From Tomitella biformata AHU 1821 (GTDB lineage: Bacteria > Actinomycetota > Actinomycetes > Mycobacteriales > Mycobacteriaceae), in assembly GCF_000524475.1 (NCBI RefSeq), contig NZ_BAVQ01000082.1, forward strand, positions 1 to 49,876: a stretch of 49,876 bases of DNA, given 5' to 3'. Below, piece by piece: positions 33,662 through 43,211 of the stretch. Each line of letters opens with the position of its first letter. Within the stretch, counting starts at the first letter, position 1. The translations under genes were made by a program, and so were the position numbers. Below the pieces are notes generated by a model. It was not told the DNA's origin. It worked only from the letters and a program-made list of their open reading frames with translations, and searched no databases.

Positions 33662-35230
33662 CTACTTCTGGATCCACAGCGTTTCCGCCAGCACCGAGCC
33701 CATGCCGTACTGCTTGATCCCGCCCACCTCGGGGCTAGCGATGATGCCCGCCGCGGGGCGCGTGTAGAAGATCGTCGGGTTAAGCTCGGCGATGCGCTTC
33801 TGCACCACCTCGTATGCCGCATCGCGCTCCGCGAAGTCCTCGGAGATACGTCCCTTCTCCAGGGCCGCGTCGAGCTCCGGATCGGCGATGCCGCTGTAGT
33901 TGCCGATCGAGGTGCTGTGCAGTCCGATCAACAGCCGCGGCTCCGGCTCCCCGAACATGATCGCGTTGATGACAACCTCATAGTCCTTCTGGCCCATAAT
34001 CCGGCCGAACTCGGCGATGTCGATGAGCTTGATGTTGGTCTCGACATTGTTGAATACGCTGAGCTGGGTCTGCACCGCCTCGCCCACATCCTTGATGTTC
34101 GCGAACAGCGACATCGTGAAGTCCAACGGCTTGCCCTCGGCAGCCAACTCGTCGAGCAACTCCTGCGCCCGCACCGGGTCGTGTTTGCCCAGCGGAATGT
34201 CCTTGTAGAACGGCGAGGACTCGTCGAAGAGCGTCAGCGGTACCTCACCCGTCCCCTCATAGAGCGAGGTGTTGATCGCCTCGACGTCCAAAGCCAGTGC
34301 CAGCGCCTCACGCGCACGCGGATCATCGAACGGCGCCTTGGTCATGTTCAGCACCAGACCCGTACCACCGTTAAAGGAGAGTTCCGGGCTCTGCAGGCCG
34401 GCCGTGGCGGCTCGGTCCAGGTTCTGCCAGCGGTTCTCGGTGGCCAAGTCCGCGCCGCCGCTCAGGACGGTGTTGTAGCGCTGGTCGGGATCCGCGATAG
34501 TGCGAATTTCTAGCTTGTCCAGGTATGGCCGCGGCGCGTCGTAGTAGTTGTCGTTCTTCGTCAGCACGATCACGTCCTGACGCGACCACCGCTCGAGCGT
34601 GAACGGCCCGGCGCCAATCGGATTGGAGTCCATCACCGACTGGTCTGCCGCCAGCGTCGCCGGCGAGGCGATCCAGTTCAGTGACGTCTGCAGCACCGCC
34701 TGGGCGAAGCCCGGCACCGGCTCGACCAGGGTAACCGTCAAAGTCCGAGCATCCACCACCTCCGTGGATTCCAGCATTGCCGCCTGCGCAAGGTCCGCTA
34801 CGACGACACCCGGGTCCTTCATCCGGTCCCAGGCAAACTTCACCGCCGATGCGTCCAACGGGGTGCCGTCCGAGAACTCCACGCCGTCGCGCAGCACCAA
34901 CGTGAACGTCTTGCCGCCGTCCGCGGTCGAGAGGTCCTCCGCGATCTTGTACTCGATCTCCCCCGTCTCCACGTTCTCCACCCACAGCGTTCCGTACAGG
35001 GCGTTGAACAACAGCGGTGAGTTCGACCAGGCATTTTGTACGGCCACCGGATCCAACGTCCGCGGCTCCGCGAGCTGGATTGCCGTGGCCGTACCCCCGA
35101 ACACCGCCTCCCCCGATGGGCCGGAGACTCCCCCGACCTGAGCGGAATCACCACCGCCGCTGCCGCAGGCCCCGGCGAAGAGCACCGCGGCAACTCCCAG
35201 CGCCACCAACACACGCTTCTTGATGGTCAT
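33662..35230 (-). CDS. Orphan ABC solute-binding lipoprotein, paralog of the importer 2 binding protein
   Basis: This 522-aa family-5 binding protein has a lipobox ending LFAGAC (Cys22). FSDGTPLDASAVKFAWDRM and DSNPIGAGPFTLERW are family features. It aligns almost without gaps to the importer 2 protein at 40702-42285; by eye about three quarters of residues match, and even the AAAGGTG upstream of the start is shared. No permease or ATPase is beside it, so it probably docks to importer 2. It follows the terminator at 35280-35320 and so may have its own promoter. It ends at the convergent terminator. Confidence 0.92.
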   Translation of the reverse strand: MTIKKRVLVALGVAAVLFAGACGSGGGDSAQVGGVSGPSGEAVFGGTATAIQLAEPRTLDPVAVQNAWSNSPLLFNALYGTLWVENVETGEIEYKIAEDLSTADGGKTFTLVLRDGVEFSDGTPLDASAVKFAWDRMKDPGVVVADLAQAAMLESTEVVDARTLTVTLVEPVPGFAQAVLQTSLNWIASPATLAADQSVMDSNPIGAGPFTLERWSRQDVIVLTKNDNYYDAPRPYLDKLEIRTIADPDQRYNTVLSGGADLATENRWQNLDRAATAGLQSPELSFNGGTGLVLNMTKAPFDDPRAREALALALDVEAINTSLYEGTGEVPLTLFDESSPFYKDIPLGKHDPVRAQELLDELAAEGKPLDFTMSLFANIKDVGEAVQTQLSVFNNVETNIKLIDIAEFGRIMGQKDYEVVINAIMFGEPEPRLLIGLHSTSIGNYSGIADPELDAALEKGRISEDFAERDAAYEVVQKRIAELNPTIFYTRPAAGIIASPEVGGIKQYGMGSVLAETLWIQK

Positions 35231-35279
35231 CTACACACCTTTCCTCGGTTAGTTTGGCCGATCAATGACCTTGTGACGG

Positions 35280-35320
35280 CAGGAGGCCGTGGCGGGGTTG
35301 AACCCCGGCACGGCCTCCTG
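35280..35320 (-). terminator. Hairpin terminator after the NTF2-like gene
   Basis: An inverted repeat pairs 35280-35299 with 35301-35320, with one internal mismatch and a tight loop. It lies 18 nt past the stop at 35338 and separates the SDR/Gfo/NTF2 genes from the orphan binding protein. Confidence 0.75.
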
Positions 35321-35337
35321 CTCACACAGTCCGCCTA

Positions 35338-35781
35338 TCAGTTATCGATGCGGAGACGCTCCAGACGCAGCAACTGGACTCGCCAGTCCCCGTCGTGGCG
35401 TTCGTAACGCTCCACGTAATGCCCGTACCCGGTCATCACCGTGGGCCCCTGGGCAGAGGCGCGCTCGAGGCTGTCCGACATCGCCCAGATACCCGTCGCC
35501 GAGTCTGGGCCGGTGATCGTAATCTCCGGCGCGTGCAGGTGATGCACGCTCCGCACACCGTCCATGCCGGCGCTGACTAGTTTCACGATTTCCGTCCGAC
35601 TCACGCACCGCAGGCCCGCCTCGGGCGCTTCCAGCACCGCGTCGGCCGTGAAGCGGTCGCCGAACTCCTCCCACCGCTTCGTGTCCAGGAGCCGCGAAAC
35701 GCTGGCGCGCATTCGCTTGATGGACTCGACGTCCCATAGCTCCTGCAGCTGAGCCTCAGCGTTCATCGGATCCGCACTCAC
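35338..35781 (-). CDS. NTF2-like/SnoaL-fold protein
   Basis: This 147-aa protein reads QELWDVESIKRMRASVSRLLDTKRWEEFGDRFTADAVLEAP at its N-terminus, the classical SnoaL-like (bile acid 7-alpha dehydratase-like) pattern, and HDGDWRVQLLRLERLRI at its end. The VHHLHAPEI segment supplies a candidate catalytic His pair. It could be a dehydratase or isomerase. It overlaps the Gfo/Idh/MocA gene by 4 nt and is the last gene of that run. Confidence 0.82.
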   Translation of the reverse strand: MSADPMNAEAQLQELWDVESIKRMRASVSRLLDTKRWEEFGDRFTADAVLEAPEAGLRCVSRTEIVKLVSAGMDGVRSVHHLHAPEITITGPDSATGIWAMSDSLERASAQGPTVMTGYGHYVERYERHDGDWRVQLLRLERLRIDN

Positions 35782-36866
35782 TTAGCCGGAACAGACTGTC
35801 GCGCACCAGTTTCCGCCGCACGCTCAATGGCGTCGAGCAGCAGGTGCCGCTGGCGAGCGTGTGCGAAGTCCGGTGCCTGCGCTGCGTCCCCGGTGAGGTC
35901 TTCCCGGATGCGGTCGTAGGCGTGGGCCATGGCGTGCGCGGGCGAACCGGTCAGGTCGGCGTGGCTGTCATAGCTGGCCGGCACCGGCATCTCGCTCATC
36001 GCGTCGTCCCCACGTGCACCCTGGATCTTCATCGGGTTGGCCAACGTGGCCCCGCTCCCGTCGATGCGCAGATGCCCCTGGGTGCCGTTGATCTCCCAGA
36101 CCATCTTGCTGGAGTGCGCGTTCGCGCCCCGGAGGTGGAGGGAGGCAATCGCGCCGCTGGCGAGGGTGCCGGTCACGGCGATATCGTCCTCCGCCGTGGC
36201 GGGCACGAGCTCACCGGAATCGGTGTTGAGCACCATCGGGTTGCGCACCGCCGTGGTGGCGTTCACCTCAACCAGATCACCGACGATGTAGCTGAAGGCG
36301 TCCACGAGATGGCCAAAGATGATGGTCATCATGGTGGCACCATGGGTCTTGTCCAGCAGGTATTCCGTGCGGTTGCCCACCGGGCCGCCCCACGGGCCGC
36401 CGGTCGCGATCAGACTGGTCGAGGTCACCTCGCCGACGAAACCGTCGGCGATCAGGTCCCGCAGGTAACGCACGGCGGGTGCCGCGGTGCTCTGGAAACC
36501 CACGTAGACGCGCTTACCCTCGGCGGCACTGGCCAATTCTTCTGCCTCGGCGACGCCGTTGGCGAGGGGCCACTCGCACAGCACCGGCTTGTCCGCCGCC
36601 AGGGCCTTGAGGACGATCTCTCGATGGTCGGGCACCTTGACGGCCACCACCACGAGGTCCACCTCCTCGGAGCGAGCCAGCTCCTCGACGCTCGAGAATG
36701 CCAGCGGCACCCCGTATGCCTCGGCCGCGGCCTTCGCCGACTCGGGGGAACTTGTCGCCAACGCGCGGACCTCGAAGCCCTCCGCGGCTCGCAATGCGGG
36801 CAGGTGCGCAAACGACGCCCAACTTCCGCCCGCACTCAACCCGACAACGCCTACTCGTACTGTCAT
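35778..36866 (-). CDS. Gfo/Idh/MocA family oxidoreductase
   Basis: This 362-aa protein has an N-terminal Rossmann domain (VRVGVVGLSAGGSWA) and the family's EWPLA segment, equivalent to the EKP motif with Lys replaced: here CEWPLANG lacks the usual Lys. HLVDAFSYIVGD holds the D-x3-Y/H-type catalytic region. AGAGGA before the ATG at 36866 fixes the start. Members oxidise sugar hydroxyls or reduce biliverdin- and quinone-like compounds. The missing Lys means the active site may be altered. It overlaps the NTF2-like gene and follows an SDR. Confidence 0.87.
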   Translation of the reverse strand: MTVRVGVVGLSAGGSWASFAHLPALRAAEGFEVRALATSSPESAKAAAEAYGVPLAFSSVEELARSEEVDLVVVAVKVPDHREIVLKALAADKPVLCEWPLANGVAEAEELASAAEGKRVYVGFQSTAAPAVRYLRDLIADGFVGEVTSTSLIATGGPWGGPVGNRTEYLLDKTHGATMMTIIFGHLVDAFSYIVGDLVEVNATTAVRNPMVLNTDSGELVPATAEDDIAVTGTLASGAIASLHLRGANAHSSKMVWEINGTQGHLRIDGSGATLANPMKIQGARGDDAMSEMPVPASYDSHADLTGSPAHAMAHAYDRIREDLTGDAAQAPDFAHARQRHLLLDAIERAAETGARQSVPAK

Positions 36867-36904
36867 GTTTCCTCTACCCACCTGTTCACTGAAGTTGGAA
36901 AGAA

Positions 36905-37714
36905 CTATTCGAAGACGCCGATCATGTGCGCGGACTCGCCGCCCACGTGGAAGCGTCCGCCGTCGACGCGAAGCATGGTGCCGTTGACCCAGCGCGCATG
37001 CGGGCCGAGCAGATAGAGCACCGCGCTCGCGATATCTGCGGGCAAGCCGAGTCGCTGCATTGGAACCAGCCGGGTCTCCGCGGCCCCACGCTCGCCGTTC
37101 CAGATGGTTCCGGCCATATCGGTCCGGATGATGCCGGGCTCGATGGCGTTGACCGTGACTCCCCGCGGCCCGAGCTCGCGCGACAACGTAAAGGTGAGGC
37201 TCTCCAGCGCCAACTTTCCCGCGGTATAGACGCCGGCCAACTCGTGGACGCGCCGCGCCCCGGCCGAGGAGATGTTGACGATGGCGGAACCTTCCGCCAG
37301 TCCAGCCGCCGCAGCCGCTTGGGTGATTGCCACCGCCGGCCACGAGTTGGCCAGGATTGTGTCGCGGAAGGCGTCCGGACCACAATCTAGGACCCGCCCC
37401 GAATGGGAGGAGGCCGCAGCGTTGTTGACCAGGAAGTCGATCCTTCCGAACTCCTCCTGGCAGGCACCGACCACCCGATCGGGAAACTCCGGGTCAAGGA
37501 AATCGCCCTGGACGCCGATTGCCGAGCCGCCCGCGTCCCGAAGCTCCTGCACGGCGAGATCCAGCACCGCCTGGTCCCGCCCATTGAGCACCACCGACGC
37601 GCCCCGCACCGCGAGTTCGCCAGCCACCGCGCGCCCAATCCCGCGAGATCCACCGGTGACAATCGCGGCCTTACCGCTGAACCAGTCGTCAGTGTCTTTG
37701 TTTGCCTGTCCCAT
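36905..37714 (-). CDS. SDR family oxidoreductase
   Basis: This 269-aa SDR has TGGSRGIGRAVAGEL for cofactor, NGRD after beta-2 suggesting NADP(H), NNAAASS in place of NNAG, catalytic Ser in NISSAGARR, and YTAGK. It ends with NGTMLRVDGGRFH. It lies 57 nt after the mycofactocin-type SDR and 38 nt before the Gfo/Idh/MocA gene in one minus-strand run. Confidence 0.88.
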   Translation of the reverse strand: MGQANKDTDDWFSGKAAIVTGGSRGIGRAVAGELAVRGASVVLNGRDQAVLDLAVQELRDAGGSAIGVQGDFLDPEFPDRVVGACQEEFGRIDFLVNNAAASSHSGRVLDCGPDAFRDTILANSWPAVAITQAAAAAGLAEGSAIVNISSAGARRVHELAGVYTAGKLALESLTFTLSRELGPRGVTVNAIEPGIIRTDMAGTIWNGERGAAETRLVPMQRLGLPADIASAVLYLLGPHARWVNGTMLRVDGGRFHVGGESAHMIGVFE

Positions 37715-37771
37715 CAGCCCTGCCCATCTGTGTTTTTTGTGCCCGGATGTGCCAGCCGCCGCAACGCGGCA

Positions 37772-38635
37772 CTACCTGTTGGTGCGTCCCAAGTCCACGG
37801 GAAGTTGAATGCCCGTGACATGCCGAGCCTCATCTGAGGCGATCCAGGCCACCGCGGCCGCGATATCGTCGGAGGTGCTGACCGGGGTGGGCAGGCTGCC
37901 CATGTACAGGGGTCCCAGTTCCGGGCGATGCTCCAGCTGCGGAAACAGCTCGGGCGTTGTCAGGTCCGTGGACACGCCATGCGGATGCACCGTGTTGACG
38001 CGAATCCGGTATTCCGCCAGCTCATTGGCCAGGGTCTTGGCCAGCCCGACCACCCCGTGCTTCGCCGCGGCGTAGTCGGCCAGGAGCGGCAGCCCGCGCA
38101 GGCCGGCCACGGAGCTGATGAACACGATGGCGCCGCCCGTGCCCTGTGCCAGGAGCACCGGCACCGTGGCCTTGGCCGTCAAGAACGCGCCCGTGAGGTT
38201 GATACCGATGGTCGCCTCCCAGTGCTCCTCGTCGATCTCCCACGTCGGCGCCGCGGTCGTCATTCCGGCGTTCGCGATGACGACGTCCAGCCGGCCCAGC
38301 TGCGCGACCCCGTCGTCGACCGCCGCCTTCAGCGCCGCGAAGTCGCGGACGTCCACCTCTCGGGCGATGATGCGGCGGCCTTTCTCCTCCACCAGCCGCA
38401 CCGTCTCGCGGAGATCCTCCGGGGTCGCCCCGGGGTACTGGGTGGTCGGCAGGTCCTGGCAGATGTCGAGGGCGATGATGTCCGCGCCCTCCGCGGCGAG
38501 GCGCACCGCCTCGGCGCGGCCCTGGCCGCGGGCGGCACCGGTGATCAACGCGACCTTGCCGACAAACCTCTGCGCAATCGGGTCGTGCGGGGCGGAGGGC
38601 TCTGGGACCGCGTCTCCAGCTTGGAAATCAACCAT
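37772..38635 (-). CDS. Mycofactocin-coupled SDR family oxidoreductase
   Basis: This 287-aa protein has GKVALITGAARGQGRAEAVR and GADIIALDICQDL, the same cofactor-pocket signature and insert (PGATPEDLRETVRLVEEKGRR) as the SDR at 1059-1922. YAAAK is the catalytic pair. It should oxidise an alcohol with bound NAD re-oxidised by mycofactocin. It is encoded 80 nt after the importer 2 ATPase, so import and first oxidation may be co-expressed. Confidence 0.9.
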   Translation of the reverse strand: MVDFQAGDAVPEPSAPHDPIAQRFVGKVALITGAARGQGRAEAVRLAAEGADIIALDICQDLPTTQYPGATPEDLRETVRLVEEKGRRIIAREVDVRDFAALKAAVDDGVAQLGRLDVVIANAGMTTAAPTWEIDEEHWEATIGINLTGAFLTAKATVPVLLAQGTGGAIVFISSVAGLRGLPLLADYAAAKHGVVGLAKTLANELAEYRIRVNTVHPHGVSTDLTTPELFPQLEHRPELGPLYMGSLPTPVSTSDDIAAAVAWIASDEARHVTGIQLPVDLGRTNR

Positions 38636-38715
38636 TGTTCACTCCTTCTCACGCGCGCGAGGCGCGTCTGTTGTTCTTGACGGGCACTACACTTTTGGGT
38701 CAGTTCTCGGGCGGC

Positions 38716-39696
38716 TCAGGCCAGCGGGAAGTGGCAGGCCGCGAACTGGCCCGGCCGGACCTCCCGCATCACCGGCTCCTCGGCGGCGCACTGGCCTTGC
38801 GCCTGCGGGCAGCGACTCCGGAACCGGCAGCCCGCGGGCGGGCTCAGCGGGGAGGGGATATCGCCCTTGAGCGCCGGGCCCGCGAACCCCCTCTCGGGGT
38901 CGGTGAGGGGGACGGAGTCGAGCAGGGCCCGGGTGTAGGGGTGCGCCGGCCTGTCGTAGACCTCGACCGAGTCCCCGAACTCGCAGACCTTGCCGAGGTA
39001 CATCACCAGCACGTTGTCGCTGACCGCGCGCACCACCCCCAGGTCGTGCGCGATGAACACGATCGTCAGCCCGAATTCCCGCTTGAGCTCCTCGAGAAGG
39101 TTCAGGATCTGCGCCTGCACCGACACGTCCAGGGCCGAGACCGGCTCGTCGCAGATCAGCAGCCGGGGATTGAGCGCAATGGCGCGGCCGATCGCCACGC
39201 GCTGCGCTTGCCCGCCCGAGAGTTGACGCGGCGACATCTCCGCAAAGCGGTCACCGGGCAGCCCCACCTGCTCGAGCACCTTGCGCGAGGCGCTCTTTTG
39301 CTCCGCCTCGGCGACCCCGTCAATCGCGAGGCCCTCGACAACGATCTCCTTGACCTGGCGGCGGGGGTTCAGGGACCCGACGGGGTCCTGGAAGATCATC
39401 TGCATCTCGCGACGCAACTGGCGCATCCGCTTCTCAGGCACCCGCTCGATCCACTCGTCCCCATACCGGATCTGCCCGCCCGCGATCGGGTCCAGCCGCA
39501 GCACGGCCCGCCCGGTCGTGGACTTCCCACAGCCGGACTCGCCAACGATCCCGAGCGTCTCGCCCTGCCGGACATCGAAGCTGATGCCCGCGACCGCCTT
39601 GAACTTCCCGCCCTTCACGCGATACTCGACCTCTAGGTCTCGCACACTGAGGAGCGTGTCATCACCGCGCAGATGCGCGGTCCCGCTACCGGCCAA
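38716..39696 (-). CDS. Importer 2: ABC ATPase, DppF/OppF-like
   Basis: This ATPase has Walker [10 protein letters not shown], signature LSGGQAQR, Walker B LLICDEP, and the C-x5-C-x6-C-xn-C tail (CRFRSRC to AACHF). The frame opens at an ATG at 39717, but a TTG at 39696 has GGAGGTGA at good spacing and gives an N-terminus (AGSGTAHLR) equal to that of the importer 1 homolog. I therefore prefer 39696, for 326 aa. Confidence 0.92.
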   Translation of the reverse strand: MAGSGTAHLRGDDTLLSVRDLEVEYRVKGGKFKAVAGISFDVRQGETLGIVGESGCGKSTTGRAVLRLDPIAGGQIRYGDEWIERVPEKRMRQLRREMQMIFQDPVGSLNPRRQVKEIVVEGLAIDGVAEAEQKSASRKVLEQVGLPGDRFAEMSPRQLSGGQAQRVAIGRAIALNPRLLICDEPVSALDVSVQAQILNLLEELKREFGLTIVFIAHDLGVVRAVSDNVLVMYLGKVCEFGDSVEVYDRPAHPYTRALLDSVPLTDPERGFAGPALKGDIPSPLSPPAGCRFRSRCPQAQGQCAAEEPVMREVRPGQFAACHFPLA

Positions 39697-40699
39697 CGAG
39701 CTCACCTCCAACGACATCGTCCGCGCCCACGGGGACGCTGTTAATACACGCGACCGCGTGGTCGGGGCCGACCAGTTCCATCACTGGGCCCGGATCCGTG
39801 CAGGCGGCCTCCACGAAGCCGCACCGCGGCGCGAAGCGGCATCCCGGAGGGGGATCGGTCGGCGTTGGCAGCGAGCCCGCGATCAGGTTCAGGGGCGTGT
39901 GCCGCTCGTGATCAAGGGTGGGCGTCGCGCCCAGCAGCGCGTGCGTATAACGATGCCGGGGCGCGTCGAATACCGCCCTCGTTGCGCCGATCTCCGCCAA
40001 CTTGCCGGAGTACATCACCGCCACTCGGTCCGTCCGCCCCGCCACCACCGCCAGGTCATGGCTGATCAGCATCAGGGCCATGCCGCGCTTGCGTTGCACG
40101 TCCCGCAGCAGATCGAGGATCTGCCGCTGGATGGTCACATCGAGCGCGGTCGTCGGCTCGTCAGCGATGAGCAGATCCGGCTCGCAGGCCAGCGCGATGG
40201 CCAGCATGACCCGCTGGCGCATGCCGCCCGACAGCTCGTGGGGGTAGTTGCGCAGCCTGCGCTCCGGATCCGGCACGCCGACTTCTTCGAGTAGGCTCAA
40301 CGCGCGGGCCCGCGCCTCCGAGGATGAGACGCCGAGATGGCGCCTCATCCCCTCGGTCAACTGCCGCTCCACGCGGACCACGGGGTTGAGCGATCGCCCC
40401 GGGTCCTGGAACACCATCGCGATCTGCTTGCCCCAGATCGCCTCGCGCTCTTTCTGTTTCAGCGCGAGGAGGTCCCGCCCCTGGAAGTAAACCTCCCCGG
40501 TCTGCGCCGAATGCGCCGGCATCAAGCCCATGATCGCCCGGGCCATCACCGACTTTCCGGATCCGGACTCGCCCACCACGCCCAGCGCCGCCGACGACGC
40601 CAGCTTGAATGACACGTCGTCCACAGCGCGGACCACGCCCCGGTCGGAGCCGATGTAGGCGTGCAGGTTCCGAACATGGAGGAGAGGGGTATCGGTCAT
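39686..40699 (-). CDS. Importer 2: ABC ATPase, DppD/OppD-like
   Basis: This 337-aa ATPase has Walker [10 protein letters not shown], signature LSGGMRQR, Walker B LLIADEP and the C-x5-C-x6-C-xn-C tail (CRFAPRC to VACIN). It starts 2 nt after the binding-protein stop and overlaps the DppF-like gene slightly. Confidence 0.93.
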   Translation of the reverse strand: MTDTPLLHVRNLHAYIGSDRGVVRAVDDVSFKLASSAALGVVGESGSGKSVMARAIMGLMPAHSAQTGEVYFQGRDLLALKQKEREAIWGKQIAMVFQDPGRSLNPVVRVERQLTEGMRRHLGVSSSEARARALSLLEEVGVPDPERRLRNYPHELSGGMRQRVMLAIALACEPDLLIADEPTTALDVTIQRQILDLLRDVQRKRGMALMLISHDLAVVAGRTDRVAVMYSGKLAEIGATRAVFDAPRHRYTHALLGATPTLDHERHTPLNLIAGSLPTPTDPPPGCRFAPRCGFVEAACTDPGPVMELVGPDHAVACINSVPVGADDVVGGELVGR

Positions 40700-40701
40700 G
40701 G

Positions 40702-42285
40702 CTACTTCTGGATCCACAACGAGTCGGGCAGCATCGACCCGATGCCGTACTGCTGGACCCCGCCGACGTTCGCACCGGCAATCACGCCCGGTGCCGCCCG
40801 GGTGTAGAAGACCGTCGGGTTGAGCTCCGACACCCGCTCCTGCACCACCTGGTACGCGGCATCGCGCTCGGCGAAGTCCTCCGAGAGGCGCCCCTTCTCC
40901 AGTGCCGCGTCGAGCTCCGGATCGGCGATGCCACTGAAGTTTCCACTCGAGGTGCTGTGCAGCCCGATCCAGATGCGCGGCTCCGGCTCCCCGAAGATCA
41001 CCGCGTTGGAGACGACGTCATAGTCCCGTGCACCCATGATGCCGTTGTATTCACTGAAGTCGATGATCTTGACGTGTGCCTCGACGTTGTTGAACACGCT
41101 GAGCTGGGTCTGCACAGCCTCGCCCACGTCCTTGATGTTCGCGAACAGGGACATCGTGAAGTCCAGCGGCTTGCCCTCTGCGGCTAGCTCGTCGAAGAGC
41201 TCCTGCGCCCGCACCGGGTCGTGCTCACTCAGCGGAATGTCCTTGAAGAACGGCGAGGACTCGTCGAAGAACGTCTCCGGGACCACGCCCGTGCCCTCGT
41301 AGAGCGCGGTGTCGATCGTGTCCACGTCCAAAGCCAGCGACAGCGCCTCACGCGCACGCGGGTCATCGAACGGGGCCCTGGTCATGTTCAGCACCAGGCC
41401 TACGCCACCGTTGAGCGGAATCACTGAGCTCTGCAGACCGGCCGTCGCGGCCCGGTCCAGGTTCTGCCAGCGGTTCTCGGCCGCGAGGTCCGCGCCGCCG
41501 CTCAGGACGGTGTTGTAGCGCTGGTCCGGATCACCCATCGTGCGGACCTCCAGCGTGTCCAGGTATGGCCGCGGGGCGTCGTAGTAGTTCTCGTTCTTCG
41601 TCAGCACGATCACGTCCTGACGCGACCATCGCTCGAGCGTGAACGGCCCGGCCCCAATCGGATTGGAGTCGACCACCGACTGGTCCGCCGCCAGGGTCGC
41701 CGGCGAGGCGATCCAGTTCATCGAGCTCTGCAGCACCGCCTGCGGGAAGGCCGGCAGGGGCTCGACGAGCGTGACCTTCAGGGTCTGCGCGTCCACCACC
41801 TCGGTGCCCTCGAGCATCGAGGCCTGGGGCAGGTCAACCGATGCGACCGCGGGGTCCCTCATGCGGTCCCACGCGATCTTCACCGCCGCCGCATCCAGCG
41901 GGGTGCCGTCGGAGAACTCCACGCCGTCGCGCAGCACCAGCGTGAAGGTCTTGCCACCGTCCGTGGTCGACATGTCCTCGGCGATCCTGTACTCGACCTC
42001 GCCGGTCACCTCATTGTTGATCATCAACGTGCCGTAGAGGGCGTTGAACACTAGCGGCGAGTTCGACCAGAAATTCAGGTTGGCCGCCGGATCCAGGGTC
42101 CGGGGCTCCGCGAGTTGGAGCGCGCGGCCGACGCCACCGGCAACCGCCTCGCCCGACGGGCCGGCCACACCCTCCACGATCGTGGAGTCGCTACTGCCAC
42201 TGCCGCCACCACTGCCGCAGGCACCGACAAAGAGCACCGCGGCGGCAGCGCCCAGTGCCACCAGCGCCCGTTTCTTGATGGACAT
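40702..42285 (-). CDS. Importer 2: ABC solute-binding lipoprotein
   Basis: This 527-aa protein has a lipobox VLFVGAC (Cys23 from the ATG at 42285). AAAGGTG upstream and the aligned start of its paralog at 33662-35230 choose 42285 over 42300. The family-5 features FSDGTPLDAAAVKIAWDRM and DSNPIGAGPFTLERW are present. It sits between the permease and ATPase genes, unlike importers 1 and 3. The main differences from the paralog are in the segments after AEPRTLDP, around GLQSSVIPLNGG and around VKIIDFSEYNGIMG, which may contact ligand. Confidence 0.93.
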   Translation of the reverse strand: MSIKKRALVALGAAAAVLFVGACGSGGGSGSSDSTIVEGVAGPSGEAVAGGVGRALQLAEPRTLDPAANLNFWSNSPLVFNALYGTLMINNEVTGEVEYRIAEDMSTTDGGKTFTLVLRDGVEFSDGTPLDAAAVKIAWDRMRDPAVASVDLPQASMLEGTEVVDAQTLKVTLVEPLPAFPQAVLQSSMNWIASPATLAADQSVVDSNPIGAGPFTLERWSRQDVIVLTKNENYYDAPRPYLDTLEVRTMGDPDQRYNTVLSGGADLAAENRWQNLDRAATAGLQSSVIPLNGGVGLVLNMTRAPFDDPRAREALSLALDVDTIDTALYEGTGVVPETFFDESSPFFKDIPLSEHDPVRAQELFDELAAEGKPLDFTMSLFANIKDVGEAVQTQLSVFNNVEAHVKIIDFSEYNGIMGARDYDVVSNAVIFGEPEPRIWIGLHSTSSGNFSGIADPELDAALEKGRLSEDFAERDAAYQVVQERVSELNPTVFYTRAAPGVIAGANVGGVQQYGIGSMLPDSLWIQK

Positions 42286-42317
42286 GTCCACACCTTTCAT
42301 GGTTTCTACTTTGCCGA

Positions 42318-43211
42318 TCAGTCCTGCAGAGCACGGTCGAACCGCGCGCGGAGGTGATCGCCGATCTGATTAAGCGCGAAAACGGTAAGGAAGATAGTGG
42401 TCGCCGGCACGAGCACCATGTGCGGCGACGTGGCGATAGCGGATTTGCCGTCGCTGATCATCCCGCCCCAACTCGGTTGCGGCGGAGGTATACCCAGGCC
42501 GAGGAAGCTCAGGGAGCCCTCTGCGACGATGAGCATCGCGATGACGATCGGGAAGAACGCGCCGAGGGTGGGCACGACATTCGGGAAGATCTCCTTCACC
42601 AGGATGCGTCTGTGCCCGGCTCCGAGATTCTTCGCGGCGCGGACAAACTCGCGAGAGGACCACGCCATGGTGTTCGCGCGGGCCAACCGCATAAAGGCGG
42701 GCACCGTGACCAGAGCAAGCCCGATGAGGATCGTGGTGACGCTCGGCGTCAGGATCGAGGTCAGCGCAAGTAGCAGGATCAGGGGCGGGAAGGCCAGCAT
42801 GGCGTCCGTCAAGACGGACAGGACCCAGTCGACGCGCCCGCCGAAGTACCCCGCGGTCATCCCCAGGAGGGTGCCGACGGTCAGGCCCGCCACCCCGGCG
42901 ACCACCCCGACCAGGAGCGAGACCCGCGCGCCATAGACGCACCGGGACAGGATCGAGCGGCCGAAGCTGTCCGTCCCGAGCAGCAGGTCGATCGAGCCCC
43001 ACTGCGGGCCCAACCGCGCGCCTCCAACGGGCACAGCGTAGTTCGCCAATGGCAGGAGGTTCGCGAAGATCGCTAAGAGGATGACGGCCCCGATGAAGAG
43101 GTAGCACCCGCGGACGATGATCGAGCGTCGCCTCTTTCGCGGCGGCACCACCGGCACCTGCACCGAGGGGCCTTCGTCCTGGAGCTTCTTATCTGCGCTG
43201 GTGATCGTCAT
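42318..43211 (-). CDS. Importer 2: ABC permease, DppC-like
   Basis: This 297-aa membrane protein has the first helix at about 33-55 and DLLLGTDSFGRSILSR, then the EAA loop region ending with LSFLGLGIPPPQPSWG. It overlaps the DppB-like gene by 4 nt and is followed by the binding-protein gene. Confidence 0.93.
   Translation of the reverse strand: MTITSADKKLQDEGPSVQVPVVPPRKRRRSIIVRGCYLFIGAVILLAIFANLLPLANYAVPVGGARLGPQWGSIDLLLGTDSFGRSILSRCVYGARVSLLVGVVAGVAGLTVGTLLGMTAGYFGGRVDWVLSVLTDAMLAFPPLILLLALTSILTPSVTTILIGLALVTVPAFMRLARANTMAWSSREFVRAAKNLGAGHRRILVKEIFPNVVPTLGAFFPIVIAMLIVAEGSLSFLGLGIPPPQPSWGGMISDGKSAIATSPHMVLVPATTIFLTVFALNQIGDHLRARFDRALQD

Noticed and set aside
38651-38667. ACGCGC/GCGCGT inverted repeat between importer 2 and the SDR
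   Set aside because: It has only 6 bp of alternating G and C with a GC loop; this is too simple to call a terminator or operator in high-GC DNA.
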